A DNA stretch of 64,000 bases from contig CAZFEK010000011.1 of NCBI GenBank assembly GCA_964517465.1, positions 1 through 64,000 of the forward strand, given 5' to 3'. The position numbers and the translations under genes were made by a program. Position 1 is the first letter of the stretch. Each line of letters begins with the position of its first letter. Of the stretch, positions 40,831-50,046 are shown piece by piece. The notes beneath the pieces are model-generated. The model was not told the origin of the DNA and ran no database searches. It was given only the letters and a program-made list of their open reading frames with translations. This DNA comes from JACPUX01 sp964517465. GTDB lineage: Bacteria > Pseudomonadota > Gammaproteobacteria > Burkholderiales > Casimicrobiaceae.

Positions 40831-41283
40831 TCAGAGGCCCCAGAGTTGCTGCAAGCGAGCAAAACCTGATTGCCCGTCCCGATGCCGCACATGCGCCCAA
40901 ACGCTTCCCGCGGCGGGAGCTTCGACAAGTTCCAGCAGGACATTCTGTTCAGCACGGAAAACCAATGAGGCGGTAGCCTCCGGCGCCGCCATTACCTCCG
41001 CCTGAGCGGCTCTCACCATAACGGTGCGCCGGTCGGCCAAGGCCTTCTTTTCGATCCAGGCCAGGGCTCCCGTGGCATCCCGGACCTTGACCCAACCTTC
41101 CACCTTGACCACGACCTCGAGCGGATAGTCCCGTCCGAGCACAAAGACCGGTTTGGCCTTGAGCGAGGGGGCGTCGTAGAGCACGGTCGCCGCATCCGCC
41201 GTCGCCCGAAACTCCAGCGCCGCAGCGCCCCCTGGCCAAGCCAGGGCGGCCACCAACGACAGCGAAAAAAACCGTCTCGCCAT
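40831..41283 (-). CDS. Periplasmic SH3-domain protein
   Basis: The gene encodes 150 residues with a signal peptide (FFSLSLVAALAWPGGAAALE). The mature part resembles bacterial SH3 (SH3_3/SH3_4) domains: FRATADAATVLYDAPSLKAKPVFVLGRDYPLEVV, GWVKVRDATGALAWIEKKAL. Such domains may bind peptidoglycan. It sits between secB and gpsA, a conserved arrangement in betaproteobacteria as I recall it. The specific role is unknown. Confidence 0.8.
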   Translation of the reverse strand: MARRFFSLSLVAALAWPGGAAALEFRATADAATVLYDAPSLKAKPVFVLGRDYPLEVVVKVEGWVKVRDATGALAWIEKKALADRRTVMVRAAQAEVMAAPEATASLVFRAEQNVLLELVEAPAAGSVWAHVRHRDGQSGFARLQQLWGL

Positions 41284-41288
41284 TTTCC

Positions 41289-41750
41289 TTACTGAACCGG
41301 CAATTCCCCTGACTGCGGGGCTTGCTGCATTTGCTGCATCTGCTCCTGATAGAGCTGCTCGAAACTGATGGGGTTGAGCAGGATCGCAGGGTAGCCGGCA
41401 TGCGCGATCGCGTTGGAGATCGTCTCGCGGGCGTAGGGGAAAATGATCGTCGGGCAGTGAATGCCGATGATCGGTTGCAGATCGGCCTCGGGAATGTTGC
41501 GAATCTGAAATAGACCGGCTTGCGCGGCTTCCACCAAAAACACCGTGTTCTCGCCATGGCGAGCGGTTACGGTAATGGTCAACACGCACTCGTAGAACCC
41601 TTCGTCGATGCGTTGTCCCCGAGTTTGCAGGCTGATTTCCACCTGCGGTTGCTCCGGGTTGAGAAAACTCTGCGGAGAATTCGGGTTCTCCAGGGAAAGA
41701 TCTTTGACGTAGATTTTTTCGACCGAAAAGACCGGCTGCTGATCGCTCAT
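41289..41750 (-). CDS. secB: Protein-export chaperone SecB
   Basis: The gene encodes 153 residues matching SecB throughout (FSVEKIYVKDLSLENPNSP, VEISLQTRG, GIHCPTIIFPYARETISNAIAHAGYPAILLNPISFEQLY). The tetrameric chaperone keeps preproteins unfolded and delivers them to SecA. The Gln/Met-rich C-terminal tail is normal. It lies between grxC and the SH3 gene, which starts 5 nt downstream. Confidence 0.96.
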   Translation of the reverse strand: MSDQQPVFSVEKIYVKDLSLENPNSPQSFLNPEQPQVEISLQTRGQRIDEGFYECVLTITVTARHGENTVFLVEAAQAGLFQIRNIPEADLQPIIGIHCPTIIFPYARETISNAIAHAGYPAILLNPISFEQLYQEQMQQMQQAPQSGELPVQ

Positions 41751-41807
41751 GGCGCGCCTTGTTGGGGGAGGAGTAAAAGAATTGGCGATTATACCGCAGC
41801 GCGAAGC

Positions 41808-42068
41808 TCAGGCCGGGTGAAGCAAAGGCTCGAGTCCTCCCGCCCGGTCGAGCGACACCAGGTCGTCGTAGCCGCCGACATGCAGCGTGTCGATATAGAT
41901 CTGGGGCACCGTGCGCCGCCCTGTCCGCTGCATCATCTCTTCGCGCCTGGCCGGTTCCTGATCGACGCGGATCTTGGTGATGTTCGCCGCTCCTTTGGCT
42001 TTGAGCAAGCGCTCGGCTTGAATGCAGTAGGGACAGACGCCCGTGGCATACATGGTGATTTCGGGCAT
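41808..42068 (-). CDS. grxC: Glutaredoxin 3
   Basis: The gene encodes 86 residues. The active site CPYC is at 12-15, the cis-Pro segment TVPQIYIDTLHVGGYDDL binds glutathione. It reduces disulfides using glutathione in the cytoplasm. It starts 1 nt after the rhodanese stop and precedes secB, a conserved block. Confidence 0.95.
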   Translation of the reverse strand: MPEITMYATGVCPYCIQAERLLKAKGAANITKIRVDQEPARREEMMQRTGRRTVPQIYIDTLHVGGYDDLVSLDRAGGLEPLLHPA

Positions 42069-42069
42069 A

Positions 42070-42492
42070 TCAACTCTTCTCCAGAGGAAATCCGGCGCTC
42101 TTCCAGGCTTCGATGCCGCCGGTCAGGCTATAGACCTCGGTATGACCGGCTTTTTTTAATACCATTCCCGCCATGCGACTGCGATTGCCCCGATTGCAAT
42201 AGGCGATGATGGGCTTGCCCTGGTGCTTGGTCAGCTCTCCCACTCGCGTCGAAAGCTGAGAAAGCGGAACATGCATGGCCTTGGGAAGACGTCCGCCGCT
42301 GTAGTCGTTGGTTTCGCGCAAGTCGAGCAGCAAGGCGTCGCGCTGGTTGTGCAACATGGTGGCTTGTTGCGGCCCCACCTCCTTCATGCCCGAGAGGCGG
42401 TGGTAAACCATGCTCCAGAACAACATGCCCCCTGAAACAAGGGCGATCAGTGCCAAGATCGAGTTCTTGACCAAGAAGTCCAGGAAATCCAT
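42070..42492 (-). CDS. Membrane-anchored rhodanese-like protein
   Basis: The gene encodes 140 residues. An N-terminal membrane helix (FLVKNSILALIALVSGGMLFW) precedes a rhodanese domain with the active-site loop YCNRGNRSRMAG containing the catalytic Cys and LDLRETNDYSGG. It would transfer or sense persulfide sulfur at the membrane. It is first in the rhodanese-grxC-secB set and divergent from gpmI. Confidence 0.9.
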   Translation of the reverse strand: MDFLDFLVKNSILALIALVSGGMLFWSMVYHRLSGMKEVGPQQATMLHNQRDALLLDLRETNDYSGGRLPKAMHVPLSQLSTRVGELTKHQGKPIIAYCNRGNRSRMAGMVLKKAGHTEVYSLTGGIEAWKSAGFPLEKS

Positions 42493-42619
42493 AGGGTGTT
42501 TGGCGAGGTGGGTATTTGCTGGAATGGGCGCCATCCAAAGACGGCGGCGCAAAAGGTAGAATGATAGCCGAATTCCCCTCTTTTCATTGGCATCCTGGTC
42601 AAGGATCGAACTTCGCATC

Positions 42620-44173
42620 ATGGCAGCATCGTCCCCTGCGGTTCCCGTGTTACTCATCATCCTCGACGGTTTCGGCGATCGCCCCGCAGCCCCCGACAAC
42701 GCGATCAGCGAAGCCCGGGCGCCGAACTGGAACGCTTTGCTGGCCCGCCATCCCCATACCACGATCGCGACATCAGAACTCCGAGTCGGCTTGCCCGAGG
42801 GCCAAATGGGGAACTCCGAAGTCGGACATCTCAACATTGGCGCCGGACGCGTGATCTACCAGGATTACACCCGTATCGACGAAGCCATCAAGTCCGGAGA
42901 ATTCGCCCGCAATTCGGCCATCGCCGGCGCGCTGCGCACCGCGCGCGAGCGGCGCTCGACCCTTCATGTTCTCGGTCTGTTGTCTCCCGGCGGCGTGCAC
43001 AGCCATGAGCGGCAGATCTTGGCCCTTCTCGATCTCGCCGCTCGCTCGGGCGTGGCGCGCACCTATGTTCATGCCTTCCTCGACGGCCGCGACACGCCGC
43101 CGCAAAGCGCAGGGGCCTCGATCGAACGCCTGGCATCAGCCTGCAATCGGCATCCAGGCTGCCGCATCGCAACCATCTGCGGGCGCTATTACGCCATGGA
43201 CCGCGACCAGCGCTGGGAGCGCGTCGCCCCCGCCTATGCGCTGCTCACCGAAGGCGAATCCGCCTTCAGCGCGCCCAATCCGACCCAAGGGCTTGCCGAC
43301 GCGTATGCACGCGGAGAAAACGACGAGTTCGTCAAACCCACCGCCATTTTGGCTCGAGACGGCAGCCGTCCGCGCATGGAGGATGGCGATGTGGTGGTGT
43401 TCATGAACTTCCGCGCCGACCGCGCTCGCCAGATCACTCGCGCCCTCACTGCGTCCGAGTTCAGCGGTTTCGAGCGGCGGCGCTTGCCCAAGCTGGCGCA
43501 GTACGTTTGCCTCACCAGCTACGGCGAAGATTTTGCGCATCTGCCGGTGGCCTTCCCGCCGCAGAGCATAAACAACGGCTTTGGCGAATATGTCGCCCGC
43601 CTTGGGCTCACCCAATTGCGCATCGCCGAAACCGAGAAGTACGCTCACGTGACCTATTTTTTCAACGGCGGCTGCGAGGCGGTCTACCCGGGCGAGGAGC
43701 GTATCCTGGTGCCTTCGCCCAAAGTAGCCACCTATGACCTGCAGCCCGAGATGAGCGCTTTCGAAGTCGCCGACAAACTGGTCGAGGCGATCGCCAGCAA
43801 AAGACATGCGGCAATCATCTGCAATTTCGCCAACGGAGACATGGTTGGGCACACCGGGGTACTTGCCGCGGCGATCCGAGCGGTGGAGGCGCTCGACGTC
43901 TGTCTCGGGCGGGTGCTGGACGCCGCGGGCAAGGCCGGATACGAGCTGCTCATCACCGCCGACCACGGCAATTGCGAAATGATGTTCGATCAGGAGACGC
44001 GCCAGCCCCACACCGCGCACACCATGAATCCGGTGCCTTTGGTGTATGTCGGCCGGCCGGCCCGCCTGAAACCGGGGGGCGCGCTGCAAGACATCGCCCC
44101 CACCCTGCTGGCAATGATGGGGCTGCCTCAGCCGCCCGAAATGACCGGGGTGAGTCTGATCGAGTGGGTGTGA
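42620..44173 (+). CDS. gpmI: 2,3-bisphosphoglycerate-independent phosphoglycerate mutase
   Basis: The gene encodes 517 residues. The alkaline-phosphatase-like core is complete: LLIILDGFGDR, the catalytic Ser in MGNSEVGHLNIGAGR, DGRDTPP, GRYYAMDRDQRW, FMNFRADRARQ and the metal site ITADHGNCE then HTAHT. It interconverts 3- and 2-phosphoglycerate with Mn2+. The start at 42620 (MAASSPAV) gives the normal N-terminus. Its last codons overlap the envC start. Confidence 0.95.
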   Translation: MAASSPAVPVLLIILDGFGDRPAAPDNAISEARAPNWNALLARHPHTTIATSELRVGLPEGQMGNSEVGHLNIGAGRVIYQDYTRIDEAIKSGEFARNSAIAGALRTARERRSTLHVLGLLSPGGVHSHERQILALLDLAARSGVARTYVHAFLDGRDTPPQSAGASIERLASACNRHPGCRIATICGRYYAMDRDQRWERVAPAYALLTEGESAFSAPNPTQGLADAYARGENDEFVKPTAILARDGSRPRMEDGDVVVFMNFRADRARQITRALTASEFSGFERRRLPKLAQYVCLTSYGEDFAHLPVAFPPQSINNGFGEYVARLGLTQLRIAETEKYAHVTYFFNGGCEAVYPGEERILVPSPKVATYDLQPEMSAFEVADKLVEAIASKRHAAIICNFANGDMVGHTGVLAAAIRAVEALDVCLGRVLDAAGKAGYELLITADHGNCEMMFDQETRQPHTAHTMNPVPLVYVGRPARLKPGGALQDIAPTLLAMMGLPQPPEMTGVSLIEWV

Positions 44174-45333
44174 AATCCGCTCCGGCGGCCGGCTGGGTGT
44201 GGGCGCTGGCTTTCGCGGCGCTACCGGCCTCCAGTCCGCTGGCGGCGGAGAACACGGCGCGGCTCGAAGAGCTGCGCCGCCAGGTCGCAAACATCCAGAA
44301 AGAAATCGCCGCCGGCGAGGAAAGCCGCGCCGAAGCCACCGACCAACTGGCCCAGAGCGAACGCGCCATTTCCGAAGCGCGTCGCCAATTGGCGGAAATC
44401 GGCCGCGAGCAGCAGGAAAAAGAAATCAAACTGGGCGCCCTGCGGACCGAGCAAGATCGCCTCGAAGGCCAGATCCGCAGCCAGCAGCTCTTGTTGGAAA
44501 AACTGCTGTTGCAACACTACCTCAGCGGCCGCCATGAACCGCTGAAGTTGGCCTTGGCCGGGCGCGATCCGAATGAGCTGCCGCGATTGTTCTTTTATTA
44601 TCGCCACATCAACGAAGCCCGCAATCGCGTGGTGCTGCAGTTGCGCAACCAAGTCGCTCGCAGCCGCGAAGTGGCGATGCAGGTGAGCGAGGAAGCCGCC
44701 CGGCTTGCCGCACTGGAGGGCGAAGCCAAGCTCACCAAAACCGCTCTGGAGGACCAAAGGCGCGAGCGGGCCGCGGCAGTAAAACGTATCGCCAAAGACC
44801 TCGCCAAACGCCGGCGCGAACTGGCGACCCTGCAGCGCGACGAACAGCGCCTGGCACAACTCACCGAACGTTTGGCTCGCTTGGCACGACCGGTCGCCCC
44901 GCGCCCGCCCTCAACCGCAGGCGAGCCGACCAACGGCGCCTTTGCCCGGCTCAAGGGACGGCTGGCGGCGCCGATAGAGGGGGAACTCACGCACCGCTTC
45001 GGCAGTCAACGAGTAGAAGGCGGCGTGACTTGGAAAGGGATTTTCGTGCGCGCCCCGGTGGGCCGATCCGTGCGCGCCGTCGCCGCGGGTCAGGTCGTCT
45101 TTGCGGACTGGCTGCGCGGTTTCGGCAACCTCCTGATTGTTGACCACGGCGAGGGGTACATGAGTCTCTACGGAAACAACGAAGCTTTGCTGCATCGGGT
45201 GGGGGCCACGATTGCCGCGGGCGAGGCCGTGGCGCAGGCGGGTGATACCGGCAACGTCGGACAAACGGGTTTATACTTTGAACTTCGCCACCAGGGGCGC
45301 GCATTCGACCCCACCGGCTGGCTCAAGTGGTAA
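44170..45333 (+). CDS. envC: Murein hydrolase activator EnvC (M23-like)
   Basis: The gene encodes 387 residues from GTG 44170, overlapping the gpmI stop (GTGTGA). A signal peptide (LAFAALPASSPLAA) precedes a long coiled coil (about 25-250) and a LytM-like domain (about 270-385). The LytM zinc site is degenerate (VTWKGIFVRAP where peptidases have His; VDHGEGYMSLYGNN), as in EnvC, which activates amidases rather than cleaving peptidoglycan. It acts at the division site. The next gene, ctpA, starts 16 nt later. Confidence 0.9.
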   Translation: MKSAPAAGWVWALAFAALPASSPLAAENTARLEELRRQVANIQKEIAAGEESRAEATDQLAQSERAISEARRQLAEIGREQQEKEIKLGALRTEQDRLEGQIRSQQLLLEKLLLQHYLSGRHEPLKLALAGRDPNELPRLFFYYRHINEARNRVVLQLRNQVARSREVAMQVSEEAARLAALEGEAKLTKTALEDQRRERAAAVKRIAKDLAKRRRELATLQRDEQRLAQLTERLARLARPVAPRPPSTAGEPTNGAFARLKGRLAAPIEGELTHRFGSQRVEGGVTWKGIFVRAPVGRSVRAVAAGQVVFADWLRGFGNLLIVDHGEGYMSLYGNNEALLHRVGATIAAGEAVAQAGDTGNVGQTGLYFELRHQGRAFDPTGWLKW

Positions 45334-45349
45334 AGGCAAGGGAAACATC

Positions 45350-46762
45350 ATGGCAACGCGAGACACGCTGAAGAAGGCGGGATTGATTGGATTGGGCGTG
45401 ACGCTGGGCGTGCTGCTTTCGCTCAACTTCTCGGCGGTGGCCAACCGCGACGCCAGCAGCACGCTGCCGATCGAGGACTTGCGCGCTTTCTCTGAAGTGT
45501 TCGGCCGCATCAAAAGCGATTACGTCGAAACCGTCACCGACAAGAAACTCATCCGCGAGGCCATCAACGGCATGGTCAACGGTTTGGACCCGCATTCCAC
45601 CTATCTCGACGAAGATGCCTTCCGGGATCTGCAGGTCAGCACCAAGGGGGAATTCGGCGGACTGGGCATCGAAGTTGGAGTGGAAGACGGCTTCGTGAGG
45701 GTGATCGCCCCGATCGAGGACACACCCGCGTTTCGTGCCGGCATTCAGGCGGGAGACCTCATTTACAAGATCAACGAAACCTTCACCAAGGGGCTGGCGC
45801 TGACCAAGGCCGTAGGCATGATGCGCGGCGAACCGGGAAGCAAGGTAACCTTGTCGGTGGTGCGCAAGGGGGTCGATCAGCCGCTCACTTTCACCTTGCA
45901 ACGCGAGCAGATCAAACCCAAGAGCGTGGTGCACAAGATGGTCGAGCCGGGTTACGCCTTCCTGCGCGTGCGGCAGTTCCAAGAGCGCACCGGCGAAGAA
46001 GTCGTCAAGGCATTACAGGTGATCGCCAAGGAGCCGGATTTGAAAGGACTGGTGCTCGATCTGCGCGGCGACCCCGGCGGACTCCTCAACGCGGCGGTCG
46101 GCGTCTCGGCTGCGTTCCTGCCCAAAGACTCCCTGATCGTTTATACCGATGGCCGCACTCCCGAATCGAAGATGCGCCTCACCGCCAGCCGCGAGCATTA
46201 TGCCCGCGGCCGCGAGGACTACGTGAAAAACGTCCCGGATTCGCTTTCACCTTTGCCCATGGTGGTGCTCGTCGACGGCGGTTCGGCCTCGGCGGCCGAA
46301 ATCGTCGCCGGTGCGCTGCAGGATCACAAACGCGCATATGTGATGGGAACCCAAACTTTCGGCAAAGGTTCAGTGCAGACGATCGTCCCGCTGGGCAACA
46401 GCACCGGGATCAAGCTCACCACCGCGCGTTATTACACGCCCAAAGGGCGCTCCATCCAGGCCAAAGGCATAGAGCCGGACCAAATCATCGACGACGGCCG
46501 CGAACCCGCCAGCCGCGTGCGCGAAGCCGATTTGACGCACCACTTGGAAGACTCCAAATCCAAAGATCCGGAAGAGGCCAAGAAAGCCCGCGAAGCATTG
46601 GAAAACAAGCGCAAAGCGGAAGCGGCCAGCGAGGAGCGCGCGCCGCGCGCGCCGCGCTTCGAGTTCGGATCGAAAGAGGACTTCACCTTGCAGCAGGCCC
46701 TCAATCATCTCAAGGGCCAGCCGGTCATCGCCCAGGCCAAGCAGCTCTCGGCGGCGAAGTAA
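45350..46762 (+). CDS. ctpA: C-terminal processing peptidase CtpA (S41)
   Basis: The gene encodes 470 residues. An N-terminal membrane/signal segment (IGLGVTLGVLLSLNFS) is followed by a PDZ domain (GGLGIEVGVEDGFVRVIAP) and the protease core with Ser in LVDGGSASAAEIVAGAL and Lys in TQTFGKGSVQT. It degrades or trims periplasmic proteins, including cell-wall hydrolases in some species. The envC-ctpA linkage suggests a role in envelope turnover. A charged low-complexity stretch near residues 400-430 is a linker. Confidence 0.93.
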   Translation: MATRDTLKKAGLIGLGVTLGVLLSLNFSAVANRDASSTLPIEDLRAFSEVFGRIKSDYVETVTDKKLIREAINGMVNGLDPHSTYLDEDAFRDLQVSTKGEFGGLGIEVGVEDGFVRVIAPIEDTPAFRAGIQAGDLIYKINETFTKGLALTKAVGMMRGEPGSKVTLSVVRKGVDQPLTFTLQREQIKPKSVVHKMVEPGYAFLRVRQFQERTGEEVVKALQVIAKEPDLKGLVLDLRGDPGGLLNAAVGVSAAFLPKDSLIVYTDGRTPESKMRLTASREHYARGREDYVKNVPDSLSPLPMVVLVDGGSASAAEIVAGALQDHKRAYVMGTQTFGKGSVQTIVPLGNSTGIKLTTARYYTPKGRSIQAKGIEPDQIIDDGREPASRVREADLTHHLEDSKSKDPEEAKKAREALENKRKAEAASEERAPRAPRFEFGSKEDFTLQQALNHLKGQPVIAQAKQLSAAK

Positions 46763-46782
46763 CCGGCGCGGGGAAAGGGCCG

Positions 46783-47178
46783 ATGTCTCACGCCGACCTG
46801 ATCAAAACCCGCAGCATTGCTTTTGCCGCCGAACCTTCCGAGCAGGCAAAAAAAGCCTTGCGCCTCCTGGAAGGTTTGCCCAATCTCGAAGCTGGGCTTT
46901 CTCCAGGGCCGCAGCAGATTTGGGTGCGCTATAGCCTGGAGAACTACAGCCTGGCCGGGCTCGAAGCAGCGCTCGCCAGCTTAGGCTTCGTTCTGGATCA
47001 GGGTCTTTTCCACAAGACGGTGCGCGCCTTGGCGCATTACTGCGAAGAAGTGCAAAGCGAAAATCTGCGCACCCCGGCCCGGCTGATCAAGTCGCGCAAA
47101 GTCTTCGTCAAAGTGTGGGAGCACCATGCCCACGGCGATCGCGACGAAACCCCAGAGGAATGGCGCGAGTACCGCTAA
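46783..47178 (+). CDS. Conserved hypothetical protein between ctpA and moeB
   Basis: The gene encodes 131 residues. The pattern RSIAFAAEPSEQAKKALRLLEGLPNL...VRYSLENYSLAGLEAALASLGF resembles a heavy-metal-associated (ferredoxin-like) fold without the metal-binding CxxC. The C-terminus is charged (HAHGDRDETPEEWREYR). It lies 20 nt after ctpA and before a ThiF/MoeB-type gene. The function is unknown. Confidence 0.7.
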   Translation: MSHADLIKTRSIAFAAEPSEQAKKALRLLEGLPNLEAGLSPGPQQIWVRYSLENYSLAGLEAALASLGFVLDQGLFHKTVRALAHYCEEVQSENLRTPARLIKSRKVFVKVWEHHAHGDRDETPEEWREYR

Positions 47179-47308
47179 TGGGCGTGGGCTGGCACCACCC
47201 CGGAATTATGGAAGTGGCGCACCTCCCCCCTCACCGCCGTCCGCGCTCCGGCCCCGGGAAGTTTCGGGAATCGATGTCGCGACCCTCACCTTAGGTTTGC
47301 CGCAGCCC

Positions 47309-48073
47309 ATGAACGACCAAGAGCTGCTGCGCTACAGCCGGCATATTCTGCTCGATGAAGTCGGCATCGATGGCCAGGAGAAAATACGCGCTGCCAAAGC
47401 GCTGATCGTCGGCGCCGGGGGGCTGGGCTCCCCGGTTGCGCTTTATCTGGCCGCGGCCGGCCTCGGCCAGATCACGCTCTGCGACGGCGACCGGGTCGAC
47501 CTGACCAACTTGCAACGCCAGATCCTGCACGACAGCACTAGCATCGGCATCGAAAAGGTGGTTTCCGGGCAGCGGCGCTTGGCGCAGGTGAACCCGGAAG
47601 TGGAGGTTCGGGCTCTTGCGCGTCGCGCGGAGGGAGCCGAGCTCGATGCGCTCGTCTGCGAACATGACCTGGTGCTCGATTGCTCGGACAATTTTGCCAC
47701 GCGTCACGCCGTCAATCGCGCCTCAGTGGCATTTCGCCGGCCGCTTGTGTCGGGTGCGGCCATCCGTTTCGATGGCCAGGTGGCCGTATTCGATCCCCGC
47801 CGAGCCGACTCGCCTTGTTATCAGTGCTTGTTCGGCGAAGGCCAGGATCTCGAAGAAACACGATGCGCCACGATGGGTGTGTTCGCGCCCCTGGTGGGCT
47901 TGGTGGGCAGCATCCAGGCAAGCGAAGCGCTGAAACTGATCATCGGCATGGACGCCGGTTTGCTTGGCCGCCTCTTGCTGATCGACGGGCGCAACATGTC
48001 GTTTCGCGAAGTCCGTCTGGCCAGCGATCCGGCCTGCCCGGTGTGTGGAGCACCCAGCGGGCCGGCGCCCTGA
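47309..48073 (+). CDS. moeB: ThiF/MoeB-type adenylyltransferase (HesA/MoeB family)
   Basis: The gene encodes 254 residues. The E1-like fold is complete: RYSRHILLDEVGIDGQEKI, nucleotide loop VGAGGLGSPVALYLAAAG, DGDRVDLTNLQRQ, LDCSDNFATRHAVN and the zinc cysteines CYQC and CPVC. It adenylates the C-terminus of MoaD, ThiS or a similar carrier before sulfur transfer. The rhodanese domain of MoeZ-type proteins is absent. Which carrier is used cannot be told here. Confidence 0.88.
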   Translation: MNDQELLRYSRHILLDEVGIDGQEKIRAAKALIVGAGGLGSPVALYLAAAGLGQITLCDGDRVDLTNLQRQILHDSTSIGIEKVVSGQRRLAQVNPEVEVRALARRAEGAELDALVCEHDLVLDCSDNFATRHAVNRASVAFRRPLVSGAAIRFDGQVAVFDPRRADSPCYQCLFGEGQDLEETRCATMGVFAPLVGLVGSIQASEALKLIIGMDAGLLGRLLLIDGRNMSFREVRLASDPACPVCGAPSGPAP

Positions 48074-48095
48074 AAAGGTTTTTGGACCGCGCGTG

Positions 48096-48662
48096 CTAGA
48101 GCAGCAAAGGACGTTGCAAATCCCATTGTTCCGCGGGGGGCCGGCGAAAGCCGCTTTTGGCAAAAAGCTGCCAACGGCCGATGACGTAACACAAGAGCAA
48201 GTTAGCCTGCGCGGCGGCATCCGGCGCGCCTTCGCGATCGGCGTAGGCGAGCCGCAAACACTGGCGCAACGTGGCTTCGAGACGGTCGTGGAACTGATTG
48301 ATGCGCGCCTGCAAGCGCTCGTCTTCGTTCACCAAAGCGTCGCCCGTAAGCACGCGCGTCATGCCCGGGTTTTTCTCGGCAAAACCTAGCGCGACGGCCA
48401 TGATCTGCTCTACCTGGGCCATGCCGTCCGGGGTGTCGCCGACGATTTTGTTGATCAGCGTGAAGACTGTGCTTTCGATGAATTCGATCAGGCCTTCGAA
48501 CATCTGTGCCTTGCTCGCGAAATGGCGATAAAGCGCCGCCTCCGACACTTCCAGCTTGGCCGCCAGCGCGGCCGTAGTGATGCGCTCTCCGCGCGGATTC
48601 TCCAACATCGCCGCCAGCGTCTGCAGGATTTGCAGCCGCCTCTCCCCCGGTTTTCCTGCCAT
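48096..48662 (-). CDS. slmA: Nucleoid occlusion factor SlmA
   Basis: The gene encodes 188 residues of the TetR family. The HTH (ITTAALAAKLEVSEAALYRHFASKAQMFEGLIEFIES) matches SlmA, as do FTLINKI and GRWQLFAKSGF. SlmA binds chromosomal SBS sites and inhibits FtsZ assembly over the nucleoid. It lies next to argB, a common neighbourhood. It is convergent with the moeB gene (22 nt apart). Confidence 0.92.
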   Translation of the reverse strand: MAGKPGERRLQILQTLAAMLENPRGERITTAALAAKLEVSEAALYRHFASKAQMFEGLIEFIESTVFTLINKIVGDTPDGMAQVEQIMAVALGFAEKNPGMTRVLTGDALVNEDERLQARINQFHDRLEATLRQCLRLAYADREGAPDAAAQANLLLCYVIGRWQLFAKSGFRRPPAEQWDLQRPLLL

Positions 48663-48701
48663 TGCTACTCCTCCCGCCTCGTCCCCCGGCGCACGGCAAA
48701 T

Positions 48702-49583
48702 TTAGCCGGCGCGAATCAATGTCCCCACGCCTTCATTGGTGAGAATTTCCAAAAGCAACGCATGTTCCACGCGCCCGTCGATGATGTGCGACGAGCTCAC
48801 GCCGTTTTTTACCGCATCGAGCGCTGAGCTGATCTTGGGCAACATGCCCCCATGTATCGTCCCGTCGGCAAACAAGTTTTCGATCTGGGTGGCGGTAAGC
48901 CCGGTGATGAGGTTCCCGTCTTTGTCGAGTACCCCCTGGATATTGGTCATCAAGACCAGTTTCTCGGCGTTCAGGCGCTCGGCGAGCTTGCCAGCGACGA
49001 GATCGGCATTGATGTTGTATGCCTCCCCCCCCGAACCGACGCCGATGGGCGCAATCACCGGAATAAAATCCCGCGAATCGAGCAAACTGATGAGCTCGGG
49101 GTCGATCTGATCGATCTCCCCCACCAGCCCGATGTCGATGTCGGCTCCGGTCTGCTCGTCCTTGAGCAAGAGCTTTCTGGCACGCATGAAAGCGCCATCC
49201 TGTCCGGTGAGGCCCACGGCCTTGCCGCCATGACTGTTGATCAAACCGACGATTTCCTGGTTGAGCTCGCCCAGCACCATCTCGACGACGTTCATGGTCG
49301 GCTCGTCGGTCACGCGCATGCCTTGGCGGAATTCGCTCTTGATGCCCATCTTCTCCAGCAGGCCGCCGATCTGAGGCCCGCCGCCATGCACCACCACCGG
49401 GTTCATGCCCACCAGCTTCAGCATCACCACGTCGCGCGCGAACCCGGCTTTGAGCTGCGGCTCGGTCATGGCGTTGCCGCCATACTTGATGACGATGGTG
49501 CGATCATGGAAGCGCTGAATGTAGGGCAGCGCCTCAGCGAGAATTTGGGCTTTGAGGGCGGCGGAGGCTGGGGTAAGGGCCAT
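48702..49583 (-). CDS. argB: Acetylglutamate kinase
   Basis: The gene encodes 293 residues. Amino-acid kinase motifs are intact: IVIKYGGNAM, VVVHGGGPQIGGLLEKMGI, SHGGKAVGLTGQDG, YNINADLVAGKLAE and GGMLPKISSAL. It phosphorylates N-acetylglutamate in arginine synthesis and may be feedback-inhibited by arginine. The start at MALTPASAALKAQ (49583) is standard for betaproteobacterial ArgB. Confidence 0.95.
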   Translation of the reverse strand: MALTPASAALKAQILAEALPYIQRFHDRTIVIKYGGNAMTEPQLKAGFARDVVMLKLVGMNPVVVHGGGPQIGGLLEKMGIKSEFRQGMRVTDEPTMNVVEMVLGELNQEIVGLINSHGGKAVGLTGQDGAFMRARKLLLKDEQTGADIDIGLVGEIDQIDPELISLLDSRDFIPVIAPIGVGSGGEAYNINADLVAGKLAERLNAEKLVLMTNIQGVLDKDGNLITGLTATQIENLFADGTIHGGMLPKISSALDAVKNGVSSSHIIDGRVEHALLLEILTNEGVGTLIRAG

Positions 49584-49749
49584 GGCAGGGCTTGTTCTTG
49601 AAATGCCGAACATTGTACCCGATTCGGTTCGAGCGCAGGAATTCGCGGCGCGCCGAACGAGTAAGCCCTGACTGCGAAGGGCCGAACGGAACGAACGTCC
49701 CATACTCCGCCTGTGCTAAGCTCGCGCCAGGCAATGCAAAGGAAGGGCC

Positions 49750-50046
49750 ATGCAACTCGATCACTTGCGCGTCGAAGACTTCGAGGCTCTGCGGGGCCAC
49801 CCGATCACGGTGACCACCCGAGACGGTTCCGTGAGCTTGGAGCTTTGCGAAGCGAGACGCCTCGCCGCCCACGCTTTGCGGCCGCAGGCGCCGTTTGCGC
49901 TGGTCTTGCGCGCGCCGCTTGGCGCCGCCGCGATTGGACAAGGAATGGTCCGGCTCGCTCATCCGGAACTTGGGGAACTCGAATTGTTTCTCGTTCCCAT
50001 AGGCCCGGACAGCGTCGGGATGCGCTACGAAATTACTTTCAACTAG
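49750..50046 (+). CDS. Small protein, DUF6916-like
   Basis: The gene encodes 98 residues beginning MQLDHLRVEDFEALRGHPIT. It is beta-rich (LRAPLGAAAIGQGMVRLAHPELGELELFLVPIGPD) and ends MRYEITFN. It resembles DUF6916 proteins that accompany tail-collar protein genes, as here, but points in the opposite direction. A ribosome site (AAGGAAGGGCC) supports the start. Its role is unknown; it may help package or secrete the collar proteins. Confidence 0.6.
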   Translation: MQLDHLRVEDFEALRGHPITVTTRDGSVSLELCEARRLAAHALRPQAPFALVLRAPLGAAAIGQGMVRLAHPELGELELFLVPIGPDSVGMRYEITFN